A DNA stretch of 8,638 bases from Pseudomonadota bacterium (GTDB lineage: Bacteria > Pseudomonadota > Gammaproteobacteria > Xanthomonadales > Xanthomonadaceae). Positions 1-6,770 of this stretch are shown piece by piece; the stretch's first letter is position 1; each line of letters begins with the position of its first letter. The notes under the pieces were generated by a model. That model did not search any database. It was not told the DNA's origin and saw only the letters and a list, made by a program, of their open reading frames with translations. The DNA is taken from positions 1-8,638 of the forward strand of contig JAFAFY010000083.1 in assembly GCA_023423235.1 (NCBI GenBank), given 5' to 3'. Position numbers and translations under genes: made by a program.

Positions 1-439
1 GCTCCGAGGGGTACTGGTCGAACTCGACGCTGCGGTTGTCGCCGGTGCTGACCATCTCGCGGCCGTTGAGCAGCGTGGTGGCGAAGTCGGGCGAAAGACC
101 GCGCACGCTGATCACCTGGGCGCGGCCGGCGACGCGCTGCGCGGACAGGCCGGGCAGGCGCGCGATCGATTCGGCGATGCTCACGTCGGGCAGCTTGCCG
201 ATGTCCTCGGCCGAGACCGCCTCGACGATGGAGGACGAATCGCGCTTGACCGAGATCGCGCTCTCGATCCCGCGGCGGATGCCGGTGACCTTGACCGCGT
301 CGAGATCGACGGCGTCGTCGTCCTGCGCGCCGGCATTGCCGGTCTGCGGCGTGGCGGTTTGCGCATGCGCGCCGGTCGCGAGCACCAGCAGTGCCGACGA
401 CAGCGCGGCGCTGAGCAGATTGCAGTGTAGCTTCGACAT
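1..439 (-). CDS. TonB-dependent receptor, N-terminal part (runs off left edge)
   Basis: This is an outer-membrane active transporter energised by TonB-ExbB-ExbD; by context the cargo is maltose or maltodextrins. The visible 146 residues start at an ATG with a strong Shine-Dalgarno (GGGAGGGGAG directly upstream). Residues 1-26 form a signal peptide with an AHA|Q cleavage site. A TonB-box-like stretch (DLDAVKVTG, about 45-53) follows, then the plug domain, with SVKRDSSSIVEAVSAEDIGK, KLPDVSIAESIARLPG and VISVRGLSPDF typical of the large Xanthomonas/Caulobacter receptor class (TIGR01782-like). Full members are about 850-1000 residues, so most of the barrel lies outside the window. Caulobacter MalA belongs to this class. 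Upstream there is a 16-bp palindrome shared with the transporter gene, which links it to this sugar locus. Substrate is inferred from context; receptor identity is secure. Confidence 0.93.
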   Translation of the reverse strand, partial: MSKLHCNLLSAALSSALLVLATGAHAQTATPQTGNAGAQDDDAVDLDAVKVTGIRRGIESAISVKRDSSSIVEAVSAEDIGKLPDVSIAESIARLPGLSAQRVAGRAQVISVRGLSPDFATTLLNGREMVSTGDNRSVEFDQYPSE

Positions 440-449
440 CTCCCCTCCC
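440..449 (-). promoter_or_regulatory. Ribosome binding site of the TonB-dependent receptor
   Basis: On the minus strand GGGAGGGGAG abuts the ATG at 439, giving a strong purine-rich Shine-Dalgarno that fixes the start. A small hairpin (TGTCC-AGC-GGACA on the plus strand, 455-467) sits immediately upstream in the leader. The transporter gene uses a nearly identical TTGGGAGGGG. Confidence 0.7.
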
Positions 450-533
450 AAGGGTGTCCAGCGGACAGCTGTTTTTCGAGTTGTACCGTCGGCGTGCCAT
501 CGCGGAATTGCGGGATGCCGAAGGGTCGCCGCC

Positions 534-539
534 ATGGTA
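534..539 (-). promoter_or_regulatory. Candidate -10 element for the receptor gene
   Basis: TACCAT (minus strand) lies in the block CTACCATGGC, which recurs exactly upstream of the transporter gene at almost the same distance from the shared operator (27 versus 26 bp). No convincing -35 hexamer is present 16-18 bp upstream. Transcription would start near 527, giving a leader of about 88 nt. The support is the duplicated arrangement, not a consensus match. Confidence 0.4.
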
Positions 540-566
540 GTCGCGGGGTTTGCGCGGCGGCGCACG

Positions 567-582
567 CTGCATACGTATTCAT
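567..582 (-). promoter_or_regulatory. Putative LacI-family (MalR-like) operator, copy 1
   Basis: Reading on the minus strand, ATGAATACGTATGCAG is an imperfect 16-bp palindrome (6 of 8 arm positions symmetric, perfect core ATACGTAT). An identical 16-mer occurs at 3336-3351. LacI-family operators are typically even-length palindromes with a central CG, which fits. It sits in the gap between the receptor and the DUF2236 gene. Its partner is inferred to be the LacI-type regulator encoded at 6856-7887. Confidence 0.7.
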
Positions 583-641
583 GGCGTGGCTGCCAAGCGC
601 CTGTCATCTGGCCGGTGTGCGCGGTTGTCGAGTGGCTCCGC

Positions 642-647
642 TAGCAT
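642..647 (+). promoter_or_regulatory. Candidate -10 element for the DUF2236 gene (leaderless transcript)
   Basis: TAGCAT in the context CGCTAGCATGCG ends 6 bp before the ATG at 654, so the predicted transcription start coincides with the start codon. No Shine-Dalgarno precedes that ATG, consistent with a leaderless mRNA. No good -35 is seen at 16-18 bp; TTGTCG at 625-630 is only 11 bp away, too close. Confidence 0.3.
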
Positions 648-653
648 GCGCGC

Positions 654-1595
654 ATGACCGCTTCGCACCGCGCAACGCCCGCACCGCTGACCGCCGCGAT
701 CCGGCGCTGGGTGCTGGGCGTGTTCCCGCGCGGGCAGAGCGGCATCGACTACGACGTGCCGCCGGGCGATGCCGGCCTGTTCGGCCCGCGCAGCGTGACC
801 TGGCGCGTGCATGCGGATTTTCCCGGCATGCTGGCGGGCGGGCTGTGCGCCTTGCTGCTGCAGGCCCTGCACCCACGGGCGCTGGCCGGTGTCTGGGACC
901 ATTCCGATTTCCGCGACGATCTTGTCGGCCGGTTGCGGCGCACCACGGCGTTCGTCGCCGGCACGACTTATGCCGGCACTGCCGAAGCGCAGCGGCTGAT
1001 CGCGCGGGTGGCGGCGATCCACGCCCGGGTACGTGGCACCACCGCAGATGGCGTGCCATATGCCGCGGACGATCCCGCGCTGCTGACCTGGGTGCATGTC
1101 ACCGAGGCGTACGCGTTCCTGCAGGGGTTCCACGCCTACGCCGGCATGTCCGTGCCGGGGTGGCTGGACGATGGCTACTACGACGAATCGCGCCGCGTCG
1201 CCGAAGCGCTGGGCGCGGAAGCTGTGCCGGCGAGCGCGGCGGAGGTCGAGCGCTACTTCGCGCGCGTGCGCCCGCAGCTGCGTTTCGATGCGCGTTCGCG
1301 CGAGGTGATCGGCGTGCTGCGGCGCGTGCGCCTGCCGGTGCCGGGCGCCACGCTGTCGCGCGAAGTGTTCCTTGGTGCCGGTGCCGCGTTGCTGCCGCCC
1401 TGGGCGGAGGCATTGCTGGGCATCACGCCGGTGCAACGGCTGCGACATCGCGCCTGCGCGCAGATGCTGCGCGCCGCGGCCCCGGTGTTCCGTGCCGCGT
1501 TGCCCGATGGCATCGCGCCGCGCGCCTGCCGGCGGGTCGGTGTGCCCGCGGACATCGTGCGCAGCTGGGGTGACGTGGACAAGGCCTCCCCATAG
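654..1595 (+). CDS. DUF2236 / MpaB-type oxygenase-like protein
   Basis: A 313-residue protein of the DUF2236 family, which includes fungal MpaB-related proteins and the haem-containing latex-clearing rubber oxygenase Lcp. The hallmarks are clear: GPRSVTWRVHAD (about 44-55), LLLQALHPRALAGVWDHSDF (about 67-86), GRLRRTTAFVAGTTY (92-106), AIHARVRGT (121-129), the DDPALLTWVHVTEAYAFL region (139-156) and HAYAGM (160-165). Arg93 and Thr97, with His123 or His148, are candidate counterparts of the haem-pocket residues described for Lcp; this mapping is by eye. There is no signal peptide, and the length suits the family. The start is the only sensible ATG, though it lacks a Shine-Dalgarno. It lies inside a maltose locus, with its end facing the alpha-glucosidase end 30 bp away, and has no evident role in sugar use. 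The substrate is unknown. Confidence 0.87.
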   Translation: MTASHRATPAPLTAAIRRWVLGVFPRGQSGIDYDVPPGDAGLFGPRSVTWRVHADFPGMLAGGLCALLLQALHPRALAGVWDHSDFRDDLVGRLRRTTAFVAGTTYAGTAEAQRLIARVAAIHARVRGTTADGVPYAADDPALLTWVHVTEAYAFLQGFHAYAGMSVPGWLDDGYYDESRRVAEALGAEAVPASAAEVERYFARVRPQLRFDARSREVIGVLRRVRLPVPGATLSREVFLGAGAALLPPWAEALLGITPVQRLRHRACAQMLRAAAPVFRAALPDGIAPRACRRVGVPADIVRSWGDVDKASP

Positions 1596-1597
1596 CC

Positions 1598-1612
1598 GGC
1601 GCGGCGCGCGCC
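1598..1612. terminator. GC hairpin between convergent genes (possible weak bidirectional terminator)
   Basis: GGCGCG-GCG-CGCGCC forms a 6-bp GC-only stem two bases after the DUF2236 stop and 13 bp beyond the alpha-glucosidase stop. There is no T-tract on either strand, so it is at best a Rho-assisted or weak terminator. Confidence 0.35.
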
Positions 1613-1625
1613 TTGCCTCGTACGA

Positions 1626-3245
1626 TCAGGCCAGGCGGGCGAAGAACACCCCGTGCGGTGGCAGGCGCAGCGTCATGCCGTCAAGCGTGCCACCCGCCAG
1701 GCCGAAGCCCTGCAACGGGCGTGCATCCGCAGCCTCGGCCGGCAGCGTCCACGCCACCGGCGCGGTGCCGAGGTTGAACACCGCGAGCACCTGCGCATCG
1801 CCATCGCCACGCACCAGGGCGAGCACCGGCTCGGGCGCATCCAGGAAACGCTGCGCACCGGAGACCAGAGCCGGCACCGCACGGCGCCAATGCAGGAACC
1901 GGCGCGTGGCGGCCAGTACCGAGTCCGCGTCGGCTTCCTGCGCTGCCACGCTGCGCGCGCGATGCGCGTCGGGGATCGGCAGCCACGGCGCGCCGTCGGT
2001 GAAGCCGGCGCCAGCCTCGCCGGTCCACGGCAGTGGCGTGCGGCAACCATCGCGGCCCTTGAAATTGGGCCAGAAGGTGATGCCGTAGGGGTCGCGCAAT
2101 TGTTCGAACGGCACCTCGGCCTCGGGCAGGCCCAGTTCCTCGCCCTGGTACAGGCAGACCGAGCCGCGCAACGTGCACAGCAGCGCGACCAGCTGCTTGG
2201 CAAAGTCGTCGTGTGGCGCCGCGCCGCCCCAGCGGGTGAACGCGCGCTGCACGTCATGGTTGGAGATCGCCCAGCACGGCCAGCCATCGGTCATTGCCGC
2301 CTCCAGCCGCTCGACCGTGGCGCGAATGTAGCCGGCGCTGAAATCATCGACCAGCAGTTCGAAGCTGTAGCCCATGTGCAGGCGTCCGGCGCTGGTGTAC
2401 TCGGCCGTGGTCGCCAGCGAATCCTCGGCGGAGATCTCGCCCAGCGCAGCGACGTCACCGTACTGGTCCATCAACGCGCGCAGACGTTCGATGAAGCCGA
2501 TGTTCTGCGGCTGCGTGTTGTTGTACCAGTGGTACTGGAATGCGTAGGGGTTGTCGGGCGAAAACCCGCGGCCCACCCGCAGCGCTTCGGGTTTGGGCGG
2601 GTTGTCGCGCAGTTGCGGGTCGTGGAAGCAGAAGTTGATCGAATCCAGGCGGAAACCATCGACGCCGCGGTCCAGCCAGAAGCGCACGTAATCCAGCGTG
2701 GCCTGCTGCACGTCCGGGTTGTGGAAGTTGAGGTCGGGTTGGCTGGAGAGGAAGTTGTGCAGGTAGTACTGCCGGCGGCGCGGTTCCCATTTCCATGCGG
2801 GGCCGCCGAAGATCGACAGCCAGTTGTTGGGCGGTGTGCCGTCGGGCTTCGCATCGGCCCAGACGTACCAGTCGGCTTTGGGGTTGTCGCGCGAATCGCG
2901 GCTTTCGCGGAACCACGCGTGCTCGATCGAGGTATGGCTGAACACCTGGTCGATCATGACCTTCAGGCCGAGCGCATGCGCGTTGTCCAGCAACGCATCG
3001 AAATCGGCCAGGGTGCCGAACATCGGGTCGACATCGCACTGGTCGGCGATGTCGTAGCCGTAGTCGGCCATCGGCGAGCGGAAGAACGGCGACACCCAGA
3101 TCGCATCCACGCCCAGGCGGGCCACGTGGTCGAGGCGCGCGATGATGCCGGGCAGGTCGCCCACGCCGTCGCCGTCGCTGTCCATGAAGCTGCGCGGGTA
3201 GATCTGGTAGATCACCGCGCCGCGCCACCACGGGCTGTTCGCCAT
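1626..3245 (-). CDS. Cytoplasmic GH13 (GH13_23-like) alpha-glucosidase
   Basis: A 539-residue enzyme that cleaves the non-reducing terminal alpha-1,4-glucosyl bond of maltose and short maltodextrins by a retaining mechanism. The (beta/alpha)8 signature is complete: WWRGAVIYQIYPRSF at the N-terminus, the calcium-loop-like DSDGDGVGDLPG (22-33), conserved region I MIDQVFSHTS (97-106), nucleophile Asp201 in GFRLDSINF, acid/base Glu270 in ALGEIS, and the transition-state stabiliser Asp331 in SNHD. Length and catalytic positions match what I recall for Xanthomonas XgtA, a glucosidase known for alpha-glucosyl transfer to alcohols and phenols. No signal peptide is visible, so the enzyme should be cytoplasmic. 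The ATG at 3245 is chosen over an ATG 46 codons upstream: it follows GAGGCGAGGA, and MANSPWW is the family N-terminus, whereas the upstream extension reads through the operator. Names used elsewhere: xgtA, aglA. It is transcribed divergently from the transporter. Confidence 0.95.
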   Translation of the reverse strand: MANSPWWRGAVIYQIYPRSFMDSDGDGVGDLPGIIARLDHVARLGVDAIWVSPFFRSPMADYGYDIADQCDVDPMFGTLADFDALLDNAHALGLKVMIDQVFSHTSIEHAWFRESRDSRDNPKADWYVWADAKPDGTPPNNWLSIFGGPAWKWEPRRRQYYLHNFLSSQPDLNFHNPDVQQATLDYVRFWLDRGVDGFRLDSINFCFHDPQLRDNPPKPEALRVGRGFSPDNPYAFQYHWYNNTQPQNIGFIERLRALMDQYGDVAALGEISAEDSLATTAEYTSAGRLHMGYSFELLVDDFSAGYIRATVERLEAAMTDGWPCWAISNHDVQRAFTRWGGAAPHDDFAKQLVALLCTLRGSVCLYQGEELGLPEAEVPFEQLRDPYGITFWPNFKGRDGCRTPLPWTGEAGAGFTDGAPWLPIPDAHRARSVAAQEADADSVLAATRRFLHWRRAVPALVSGAQRFLDAPEPVLALVRGDGDAQVLAVFNLGTAPVAWTLPAEAADARPLQGFGLAGGTLDGMTLRLPPHGVFFARLA

Positions 3246-3283
3246 TGCCGTCCTCGCCTCCCGCCGCCTCGTGCGGCGCTGCG

Positions 3284-3312
3284 ACGTTAGTCGATGCTGC
3301 GCCGTGTGCGAA
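3284..3312 (-). promoter_or_regulatory. Tentative alpha-glucosidase promoter
   Basis: On the minus strand TTCGCA (3307-3312) and TAACGT (3284-3289) are 17 bp apart, a weak match to -35/-10 hexamers. This would place the shared operator about 66 bp upstream of the start of transcription. It is offered only as a candidate. Confidence 0.2.
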
Positions 3313-3335
3313 AGCGCGGCACAGGCATGGATGCG

Positions 3336-3351
3336 ATGAATACGTATGCAG
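3336..3351 (+). promoter_or_regulatory. Putative LacI-family (MalR-like) operator, copy 2
   Basis: ATGAATACGTATGCAG is identical over 16 bp to the site at 567-582. It lies in the 195-bp divergent region between the alpha-glucosidase and transporter starts, so one site can serve both promoters. A long upstream extension of the transporter reading frame covers this site, which is a reason to prefer the downstream start at 3441. Confidence 0.72.
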
Positions 3352-3377
3352 ATCGGCGCCGCAGCGCCGGCGCTCGC

Positions 3378-3383
3378 TACCAT
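3378..3383 (+). promoter_or_regulatory. Candidate -10 element for the transporter-amylase operon
   Basis: TACCAT within CTACCATGGC repeats the block found upstream of the receptor gene, 26 bp after the operator. The predicted transcription start is near 3390, leaving a leader of about 51 nt. No recognisable -35 lies at the usual distance, and the operator would be centred near -46. Confidence 0.4.
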
Positions 3384-3389
3384 GGCCCG

Positions 3390-3410
3390 GCCATCACGAC
3401 GGGTGATGGC
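3390..3410 (+). other. Hairpin in the transporter 5' leader
   Basis: GCCATCAC and GTGATGGC form a perfect 8-bp stem around a GACGG loop. The first base coincides with the predicted transcription start, so the mRNA could begin with a stem-loop. There is no T-tract, so it is not an intrinsic terminator. A 5' stabilising hairpin or a second palindromic protein site are alternatives. Confidence 0.5.
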
Positions 3411-3440
3411 GCAGCGGACCTTGGGAGGGGCGTCGCAGCG

Positions 3441-4943
3441 ATGGGCAACAGCAAACCGCCACTGTCGTTCTGGCAGATGTGGAACATGTGCTTCGGCTTT
3501 CTGGGCATCCAGTTCGGATTCGCGCTGCAGAACGCCAACGTCAGCCGCATCTTCCAGACCCTTGGCGCGGACATGGAACAGGTGCCCGGCCTGTGGATCG
3601 CAGCGCCCTTGACGGGCCTGCTGGTGCAGCCGGTGATCGGCTACTTCTCCGACCGCACCTGGACGCGCCTGGGCCGGCGCCGCCCGTATTTCCTGTGGGG
3701 CGCGATCTTCTCCACCGCCGCGCTGCTGGTGATGCCCAACTCGCCCGAGCTGTGGATCGCCGCCGGCACGCTGTGGGTGCTCGACGCCTCGCTCAACGTG
3801 TCGATGGAGCCGTTCCGCGCTTTCGTCGGCGACCAGCTGGCGCCGCGCCAGCGCCCGACCGGCTATGCGATGCAGAGCTTCTTCATCGGCGTCGGTTCGG
3901 TGATCGCCAGCGCGCTGCCCTATCTGCTGGCGAAGTTCGGCGTCGCCAACACCGCCGGCCCGGGCGAAGTGCCCGACACCGTGCGCTACGCGTTCTATTT
4001 CGGCGGCGCGGTGCTGCTGCTCGCGGTGCTGTGGACGGTGCTGCGCACGCGCGAGTATCCGTCGGAAGTGCTGCGCGCATTCGAAGACGCCGAGCCGGCC
4101 GGTGCGCTGCAGCCCTTAGATGCGCCGGTGCCGGGCGCGGGCGGGGGGCTGCCGTGGCTGCTGGCTGGCCTTGCCGGCGTGGTGCTGGTCCATGTGCTCG
4201 GCTGGGACCGTATGCTCTACGTGCTGGCGGGCCTGCCGCTGGGCTACGGCCTGCTGCGGCTGGTCGCCGCCCGGCTCGCACCACGGCGCATGCTGGCGAC
4301 GATCGCGGCCGACCTGCACACCATGCCGGTGGCGATGCGCCAGCTGGCGGTGGTGCAGTTCTTCTCCTGGTTGGGCCTGTTCGCGATGTGGATCTACACC
4401 ACCGCCGCCGTCGCCCAGGTGCATTACGGCAGCAGCGATCCGCAATCGGTGGCCTACAACGACGGCGCCAACTGGGTCGGCGTGCTGTTCGCGGCCTACA
4501 ACGGCTTTGCCGCGCTGGCGGCGATCTCGATCCCGTGGATGGCGCGCCGGCTGGGCCTGCGCATGACCCACCTGGTCAACCTGTTCCTCGGCGCCGCGGG
4601 CCTGGTGTCGATCGCCTTCGTCGGCGATCCGCGCTGGTTGCTGCTGTCGATGGTCGGCGTCGGTTTCGCCTGGGCCTCGATCCTGTCGCTGCCGTATGCG
4701 CTGCTGTCCGACAGCCTGCCGGCGGAGAAGATGGGCGTGTACATGGGCATCTTCAACTTTTTCATCGTCATTCCGCAGCTGGTCGCGGTCAGCACGCTGG
4801 GCTTCCTGCTCGGGCATGCGTTCGACGGCCAGCCGATGCGGGTGCTGGTGCTGGGGGGCGTGAGCCTGGCGGTGGCGGGGCTGTGCGTGCTGCGGGTTGC
4901 GCGACCGTTGTCCGAACGGACCGCCCTGGCGGCGTCCCATTGA
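3441..4943 (+). CDS. MFS sugar transporter, SLC45/GPH-like (maltose type)
   Basis: A 500-residue inner-membrane symporter-type protein with about 12 hydrophobic segments. It begins KPPLSFWQMWNMCFGFLGIQ, the usual start of this bacterial family (Caulobacter MalY, Xanthomonas sucrose transporter SuxC and relatives). The cytoplasmic loop between helices 2 and 3 carries the MFS motif as GYFSDRTWTRLGRRRP (67-82), with Asp71 and the Arg79-81 cluster; DASLNVSMEPFRAFVGD follows in the N-terminal half. A less conserved, Pro/Gly-rich stretch marks the central loop, and LPYALLSDSLPAEKMGVYMG lies in the C-terminal half. The ATG at 3441 follows GGGAGGGG at 3423-3430; a longer frame from 3294 would translate the operator and putative promoter and is rejected. 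Only 19 bp separate its stop from the amylase start, so they probably form an operon. Maltose specificity is inferred from the neighbours. Confidence 0.92.
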   Translation: MGNSKPPLSFWQMWNMCFGFLGIQFGFALQNANVSRIFQTLGADMEQVPGLWIAAPLTGLLVQPVIGYFSDRTWTRLGRRRPYFLWGAIFSTAALLVMPNSPELWIAAGTLWVLDASLNVSMEPFRAFVGDQLAPRQRPTGYAMQSFFIGVGSVIASALPYLLAKFGVANTAGPGEVPDTVRYAFYFGGAVLLLAVLWTVLRTREYPSEVLRAFEDAEPAGALQPLDAPVPGAGGGLPWLLAGLAGVVLVHVLGWDRMLYVLAGLPLGYGLLRLVAARLAPRRMLATIAADLHTMPVAMRQLAVVQFFSWLGLFAMWIYTTAAVAQVHYGSSDPQSVAYNDGANWVGVLFAAYNGFAALAAISIPWMARRLGLRMTHLVNLFLGAAGLVSIAFVGDPRWLLLSMVGVGFAWASILSLPYALLSDSLPAEKMGVYMGIFNFFIVIPQLVAVSTLGFLLGHAFDGQPMRVLVLGGVSLAVAGLCVLRVARPLSERTALAASH

Positions 4944-4950
4944 TCCCGAA

Positions 4951-4955
4951 CGGAG
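4951..4955 (+). promoter_or_regulatory. Ribosome binding site of the alpha-amylase
   Basis: CGGAG lies 7 bp before the ATG at 4963 in the short gap after the transporter stop. It decides in favour of this start over an ATG 22 codons upstream (4897), which overlaps the transporter and would bury the export signal. Confidence 0.65.
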
Positions 4956-4962
4956 TGTCGAT

Positions 4963-6699
4963 ATGCACCGACCCTTGACCGTCGCCATCGCTGCGCTGCT
5001 GTGCACGGCCTGCAGCCAGGGCGGCGGCGTCGGCGGCGCATCGCCGGACGCCGACCTCGCGCTGTATGGCACGCAGGAGCCGTTCGCCGCGCACGCGGTC
5101 TACTTCGTCGTCACCGACCGCTTCGTCAACGGCGACCCGGCCAACGACCAGCGCGACCAGGGCGGGGCGCAGCGCACGTTCGACATTCCGGTGCGCTGCG
5201 CGGACGGCATCGACGGCAACGTCGGCTATCTCGGCGGCGATTTTCGCGGCGTGCTGGACAATGCCGGCTACATCCGCGACATGGGCTTTGGCGCGGTGTG
5301 GATCACCCCGATCGTCGACAACCCGGACGAGGCCTTCACCGGCGGCGATGCGATCTCCTGCGGCAGCTCGCTGACCGACCGCGGCAAGACCGGCTACCAC
5401 GGCTACTGGGGCACGAACTTCTACCGCGTGGACGAACATCTGCCGAGCGACGACCTGGATTTCCGCGGTTTCACCGACGGCATGCGCGCGGCCGGGCTCA
5501 AGACCGTGCTCGACATCGTCGGCAACCACGGCGCGCCGGCGTGGACCATGCCCCAGGCGCAGCCCGGCTTCGGCCAGATCTTCGATGCCGACGGACGGCT
5601 GATCGCCGACCACCAGAACCTGCCGCCGCAGCAACTGGACCCGGCCGGCAATCCGCTGCACGCGTTCTACAACGCGACCGGGCCGGTCGACGCGAAGGAC
5701 GGCTCGATCTTCGACGGCAACCTCGCCCAGCTGTCGGATTTCGACGCTGGCAATCCGGCGGTGTTCGAGTATCTGGCCGGCGCCTACGAACAGTGGATCG
5801 GGCAGGGCGCCGACGCATTCCGCATCGACACCATCGCCTGGATGCCGCACGACTTCTGGAAGCGCTTCGCCGACCGCATCCGCGGCCAGCATCCGGGTTT
5901 CTTCATGTTCGGCGAAGCCTTCGACTACAACGCCGACAAGATCGCCGAGCACACCTGGGCCGCGAACGGGAGCATCAGCGTGCTCGATTTCCCGATGAAG
6001 CAGGCGATGGACGAGGTCTTCGCCGGCGGCCAGGGCTTCGAGCGCCTCGCGCCCGCACTGCATCTCCAGCGCGGTCCGTATGCCAATCCCTACGATCTGG
6101 CGACGTTCTACGACAACCACGACATGCCGCGCATGGCTGCCAGCGATGCCGGCTTCATCGACGCGCACAACTGGCTGTTCACCGCGCGCGGCATCCCGGT
6201 GGTCTACTACGGTTCGGAAACCGGCTTCATGCGCGGCCGCGCCGAACATGCCGGCAACCGTGCGTACTACGGCCAGGACCGTGTCGATGCCGGCGCCGCG
6301 CATCCGATCCACGCCGCGCTGACCCGCATCGCGACCCAGCGCCGCGACACCCCGGCGCTGCAGCGCGGCCTGCAGTTGCCACTGCTGCTGCAAGGCGATC
6401 ATGCCGCGTTCTATCGCGTGCTCGCCGACGGCGACGTGCGCCAGACGGCGCTGGTGCTGCTCAACAAGGGCGACGCAGCGTGGGTGGTGTCGCTGGATGC
6501 GACGCAGATCGACGATGGTGCATGGCGCGACGGGTTCGATGGCGCAATCGTGCAGGCGCGCGATGGCCTGCGTGTCGACGTGCCGGCGCATGGCGTGCGG
6601 GTGCTGGTTCGCGACGACGTGCCCGCCTTGCCCGCGCTGCGGTCGCGACTGCAGACGCTGATGCAGGGACGCCTGGGTGGGCCGGACGCGCCGCGTTGA
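4963..6699 (+). CDS. Exported GH13 alpha-amylase, probable lipoprotein
   Basis: A 578-residue retaining amylase or cyclomaltodextrinase-like enzyme acting on maltodextrins outside the cytoplasm. The short N-terminus MHRPLTVAIAALLCTAC-SQ resembles a lipoprotein signal ending at Cys17. The -3 residue is Cys instead of Leu, so the lipobox is imperfect; Ser after the Cys would favour the outer membrane. The catalytic domain begins near AVYFVVTDRFVNGDP, with GYHGYWGTNFY, region I DIVGNH, nucleophile Asp289 in DAFRIDT, acid/base Glu318 in MFGEAFD and Asp387 in YDNHDMPR. A C-terminal beta domain of roughly 100 residues ends the protein, and no starch-binding module is visible. YHGYW and TDRF resemble CGTase and neopullulanase-type enzymes, so automatic annotation as cyclomaltodextrin glucanotransferase is possible. 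Co-transcription with the transporter fits depolymerisation in the periplasm or at the outer membrane before uptake. Confidence 0.92.
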   Translation: MHRPLTVAIAALLCTACSQGGGVGGASPDADLALYGTQEPFAAHAVYFVVTDRFVNGDPANDQRDQGGAQRTFDIPVRCADGIDGNVGYLGGDFRGVLDNAGYIRDMGFGAVWITPIVDNPDEAFTGGDAISCGSSLTDRGKTGYHGYWGTNFYRVDEHLPSDDLDFRGFTDGMRAAGLKTVLDIVGNHGAPAWTMPQAQPGFGQIFDADGRLIADHQNLPPQQLDPAGNPLHAFYNATGPVDAKDGSIFDGNLAQLSDFDAGNPAVFEYLAGAYEQWIGQGADAFRIDTIAWMPHDFWKRFADRIRGQHPGFFMFGEAFDYNADKIAEHTWAANGSISVLDFPMKQAMDEVFAGGQGFERLAPALHLQRGPYANPYDLATFYDNHDMPRMAASDAGFIDAHNWLFTARGIPVVYYGSETGFMRGRAEHAGNRAYYGQDRVDAGAAHPIHAALTRIATQRRDTPALQRGLQLPLLLQGDHAAFYRVLADGDVRQTALVLLNKGDAAWVVSLDATQIDDGAWRDGFDGAIVQARDGLRVDVPAHGVRVLVRDDVPALPALRSRLQTLMQGRLGGPDAPR

Positions 6700-6770
6700 G
6701 GGAAACCCGCTTCAGGACGGGGCATTCCCGCGCAGGTGAGAGGCGTTCTTCAATGGCTCGAAGCGCCGCT

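Noticed and set aside
36..644. 202-residue plus-strand frame over the receptor start
   Set aside because: It is opposite the receptor signal peptide and plug domain and continues through its promoter region; a shadow frame.
625..647. TTGTCG plus TAGCAT as a full sigma70 promoter
   Set aside because: The spacing is only 11 bp, too short for a -35/-10 pair; only the -10-like element was kept, at low confidence.
1653..3290. 545-residue plus-strand open frame across the alpha-glucosidase
   Set aside because: It is antisense to a clear GH13 gene and has no domain signature; a GC-driven shadow frame.
3246..3383. Upstream extension of the alpha-glucosidase to 3383 on the minus strand
   Set aside because: The extra 46 residues resemble no family member and overlap the operator; MANSPWW at 3245 has a good ribosome-binding site.
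3294..3440. Upstream extension of the transporter reading frame to an ATG at 3294
   Set aside because: It would translate through the shared operator and putative promoter; the ATG at 3441 has a strong Shine-Dalgarno and the family-typical N-terminus.
4789..6591. 600-residue minus-strand open frame across the amylase
   Set aside because: It is antisense to a complete GH13 gene with all catalytic motifs, has an R/V/H/A-rich low-information composition and no recognisable domain; long shadow frames are expected at this GC content.
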